From Methylococcaceae bacterium (lineage in GTDB: Bacteria; Pseudomonadota; Gammaproteobacteria; Methylococcales; Methylococcaceae), in contig VEPB01000342.1 of NCBI GenBank assembly GCA_012026715.1, forward strand, positions 1 to 7,675: DNA of 7,675 nucleotides. Direction: 5' to 3'. Positions 5,963-7,675 of this stretch are shown piece by piece. Under the pieces are notes generated by a model. That model saw only the letters and a list, made by a program, of their open reading frames with translations, had not been told where the DNA came from and did not search any database. How positions within the stretch are numbered: position 1 is the stretch's first letter; each line of letters begins with the position of its first letter. The translations under genes and the position numbers were made by a program.

Positions 5963-7255
5963 TCAGCGAAAGTCCTGCACGCTCCACACCCGGCCATCGG
6001 CCTTGGTGTAAAAGCCGCAGGCGACCTGGGTGTAACCAGGATTGCTCATGTTGATGTAATGACCATGGGTGGAGAAGTCCGATCCTGGGCCCTCGTTCCA
6101 CATCATTTGTAAACAACTGCCGATCATGGATTCCGGCGGTCCCGGCCAGTCGGGGCATTCATTTTGCGCCCATTCCTGGCAATCGCCGAAGGCGCCATGG
6201 GCGGCTCCAGTCTGGGCATCGCTCTTGGCCTGATTGTCGGCGCAGGGTTCGGCTGCGCTCCAGCGAGCCAGGGGGGCCAGGCCGAGACCGGCGCGGTAGC
6301 TGTTGATGGTGTTGACGCAGATCTGGGCCGCGGACGTCGACGGTACCGGAGTCGGAGTGGGCGTTGGGGTGGGTGTAGGGGTTGGCGTCGAAGTGGGTGT
6401 GGGAGTCGGCGTCGGATGGGGTACGCTGGCCCAGGCGCCGCTGAACGGCAATGCGCTTTTACGAACCCCCTGCAGCTGGAATTCCCAGTCGGCTGGTCCC
6501 GTGCTGTTCTCATTCCTGAGACGGAACTTTCCTGTTGAGGGTTGATAGATCCCCAGAGTCGACACGCCGTCACCGTCCCAGTCTCCCGTTACGGGCAGCC
6601 AGCCCTTGACTCCGCCCGCCCCTTCGATAGTGGCGACGATCTCAGCCGGGCCGTTGCCGTTCCGGTTGATCAGGTGGAATACGCCAGTCTTGGGATCGTA
6701 CAACCCCACGCTGTCGAAGCCGTTGCCATCCCAGTCGCCGGCCACTGGGCGCCAGTTCTTGCCGGCGCCTTCGATGCTGAACGTCAGATCGGCCGGGCCG
6801 GTGGCATTGTCGTTCTTGAGGTGGAACAGGTGGCGGACCGGATCGTAAACGCCAACGGAGTCTTCGCCATCGCGGTCCCAGTCGCCCGCGACGGGAATCA
6901 GGCCGGCACGCACCCCTTTCAGTTGAAATTTAAGTTGAGCCGGTCCGGTCACGGTTTGATTGCTGAGCTGGAAAGTGCGGGTCGACGGACGGTACAAGCC
7001 GACGCCGTCCAGGCCGTCGCCATCCCAATCGCCAGCCACCGGGCGCTGGCCGATCGGCGCGCGCTGCACCCTGAACCTGAGGTCCGCGGTTCCATTGGAC
7101 AGATCACTCCGAATAGCGAAAATCCCGGTGGCCGGCACATAAGCTCCCACTCCCTGATCAGCGGCTGGCGCAGCCTGAATCGCGGCGCCCAGAAGAATCG
7201 TCAGGAACTCCTTCGATCGGGCCGTGCTGCGGGATGACTGGCGGTTGCGCACCAC
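5963..7255 (-). CDS. Secreted modular protein: FG-GAP/VCBS-like repeats, Thr-Pro linker, CAP/SCP domain
   Basis: With a GTG start at 7255 the product is 430 residues. Residues 1-31 form a Sec signal peptide: an Arg-rich n-region, the core FLTILLGAAI, and cleavage after APA. Residues 34-278 hold about five repeats of 48-51 residues built on PVAGDWDGDG-x-D-x-VGLY, with GPAD and F-x-L motifs. The DxDxDG loops should bind calcium, as in FG-GAP/VCBS-type beta-propeller repeats. Residues 281-303 are a Thr-Pro spacer. Residues 310-430 are a CAP (SCP/PR-1-like) domain: NTINSYRAGLGLAPL, AAHGAFGDCQEWAQNECP, MMWNEGP and the hallmark HGHYINMSNPGYTQVACGFY, with candidate site residues His353, Glu366 and His398 and six Cys likely in disulfides. 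It is probably a calcium-stabilised extracellular protein; CAP activity in bacteria is not settled. The frame extends to an ATG at 7576, but residues before the GTG are Arg-rich and overlap another likely gene, so I prefer 7255, although its ribosome-binding site is weak. Confidence 0.88.
   Translation of the reverse strand: MVRNRQSSRSTARSKEFLTILLGAAIQAAPAADQGVGAYVPATGIFAIRSDLSNGTADLRFRVQRAPIGQRPVAGDWDGDGLDGVGLYRPSTRTFQLSNQTVTGPAQLKFQLKGVRAGLIPVAGDWDRDGEDSVGVYDPVRHLFHLKNDNATGPADLTFSIEGAGKNWRPVAGDWDGNGFDSVGLYDPKTGVFHLINRNGNGPAEIVATIEGAGGVKGWLPVTGDWDGDGVSTLGIYQPSTGKFRLRNENSTGPADWEFQLQGVRKSALPFSGAWASVPHPTPTPTPTSTPTPTPTPTPTPTPVPSTSAAQICVNTINSYRAGLGLAPLARWSAAEPCADNQAKSDAQTGAAHGAFGDCQEWAQNECPDWPGPPESMIGSCLQMMWNEGPGSDFSTHGHYINMSNPGYTQVACGFYTKADGRVWSVQDFR
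6347..6415 (-). repeat. Thr-Pro codon repeat (inter-domain linker)
   Basis: A run of alternating ACN and CCN codons on the minus strand, seen on the plus strand as a GGNGTNGG-type G/T-rich tract, encodes a 23-residue Thr-Pro spacer with one Ser interruption. It separates the repeat region from the CAP domain. A similar tract starts at the left edge of the window (1-24) in the other secreted-protein gene. Such tracts can vary in length by slippage or recombination. Confidence 0.85.
6425..7156 (-). repeat. Tandem FG-GAP/VCBS-like coding repeats
   Basis: About five units of 144-153 bp encode the repeated PVAGDW motif. Its copies begin near 7042, 6895, 6748 and 6595, with a degenerate last copy (LPFSGAW) near 6451 and a degenerate first half-unit near 7156. 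The protein repeats are much better conserved than the DNA, indicating old duplications under selection. Confidence 0.85.
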
Positions 7256-7350
7256 TGGCGAACTCAGGCAATCAGTAGGGAGACTGTAAACCCAGCCAGC
7301 GGATCGGCGAGCACGCCGGCCAAGCGAGCGCTGAGTCGACGTCGGACGCG

Positions 7351-7576
7351 CTAGGCGGACGGACCGTCGCCCCGCTCGACGCAACAGCCGAGCTCCAGCC
7401 CGGCGCGCTGAGCCAGGAAGATTGCGGTGTAAAGTTGCGGTGGCGAGCAACGGCAGCGCAACCAATGCGGGCGGTTTCACCGATCCGGAAAACACCAGCA
7501 GCAGGGACGATATGAGCAACAGGCTGGTATGGAGCGGATAAGCCAACAGTTGAGTGCAGAGGGGGTGCTTGTTCAT
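7351..7576 (-). pseudogene. Small two-helix membrane protein gene, apparently frameshifted
   Basis: From ATG 7576 the minus strand encodes MNKHPLCTQLLAYPLHTSLL, then a hydrophobic stretch ending ALVALPLLATATL near codon 49. In that frame the sequence then turns into an unlikely Arg-rich run. One base further along, the frame reads YTAIFLAQRAGLELGCCVER and ends at TAG (7351-7353) with GC-rich third positions typical of coding DNA here. Joining the two near 7432 gives about 75 residues with two membrane helices separated by SVKPP. The simplest reading is a one-base indel, either a real mutation or a sequence error. I see no ribosome-binding site and recognise no family. If instead the first frame is used throughout, it becomes an N-terminal extension of the CAP-domain protein, which I consider less likely. 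Confidence 0.4.
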
Positions 7577-7594
7577 GCTTGCATAACCATGAGT

Positions 7595-7675
7595 TTAGAA
7601 ATTGCTGTTCGGTTGGCGCCAAGGAGCGGCGACGGGGCCGCCATTATCGCCAAAACCCGGTGCCGGTCGCCTCAA
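7595..7675 (-). CDS. Possible 3' end of a minus-strand gene entering from the right edge
   Basis: The reverse strand is open from the window edge to a TAA at 7595-7597, encoding 26 residues ending APWRQPNSNF. This frame is Pro/Gly/Arg-rich, as disordered protein tails often are. Another reverse frame ends EATGTGFWR at a TAA further upstream, so the assignment is not unique. With only 26 codons, nothing can be said about function. Confidence 0.22.
   Translation of the reverse strand: MRRPAPGFGDNGGPVAAPWRQPNSNF

Noticed and set aside
6347..6415. G/T-rich tract considered as a CRISPR-like or non-coding tandem repeat
   Set aside because: It is explained by alternating Thr and Pro codons in frame within the CAP-domain gene; there are no spacers.
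6542..7237. Plus-strand open frame of 231 codons opposite the CAP-domain gene
   Set aside because: It is antisense to the repeat region. Its periodic pattern merely mirrors the minus-strand repeats, whose protein motifs are far better conserved.

Overview
The window reads as chromosomal DNA from a GC-rich bacterium, most likely a gammaproteobacterium. The evidence is a Gram-negative-style compact operon, a bacterial tRNA-Ala with encoded CCA, GC-rich third codon positions, and secreted proteins with Sec signal peptides. No gene here fixes the genus, so the taxonomy is inference.

Left flank (1-814, minus strand): a secreted protein of unknown family. It enters a Thr-Pro linker and runs off the left edge, so only its first 271 residues are here. 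Its base composition is clearly more AT-rich than the central genes. Next comes about 690 bp (815-1503) with no convincing gene. It holds a possible decayed nucleotidyltransferase remnant (about 1218-1336) and the promoter of the next gene.

Centre (1504-5024, plus strand): a compact cluster of five genes. They encode a GbsR/MarR-type regulator, a 177-aa multi-pass membrane protein with conserved-looking His/Glu/Asp residues, an SDR-type NAD(P)-binding protein with a DoxX-like membrane C-terminus, a DUF2269 membrane protein and a DUF4166 protein. A 32-bp element (26/32 identical) sits just before the regulator start and again between the regulator and the four-gene block. I read it as the regulator's operator, giving autoregulation plus control of the downstream block. 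This cluster is the best candidate here for a poorly described system: a regulator-controlled, membrane-bound redox or lipid-modifying unit of unknown substrate.

Right of this, tRNA-Ala(CGC) at 5105-5180 has its own promoter and a strong intrinsic terminator. Downstream lies decaying DNA: an N-terminal fragment of a DEDD-type exonuclease (5506-5712) joined to an internal fragment of a predicted AAA ATPase (5723-5959). The ATPase similarity ends almost exactly at the stop codon of the convergent gene to its right.

Right flank (5963-7576, minus strand): a secreted modular protein with a signal peptide, about five FG-GAP/VCBS-like repeats with Asp-rich calcium-type loops, a Thr-Pro linker and a C-terminal CAP/SCP domain. 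Upstream of its likely GTG start are a small two-helix membrane gene that looks frameshifted and, at the edge, perhaps the last codons of another minus-strand gene.
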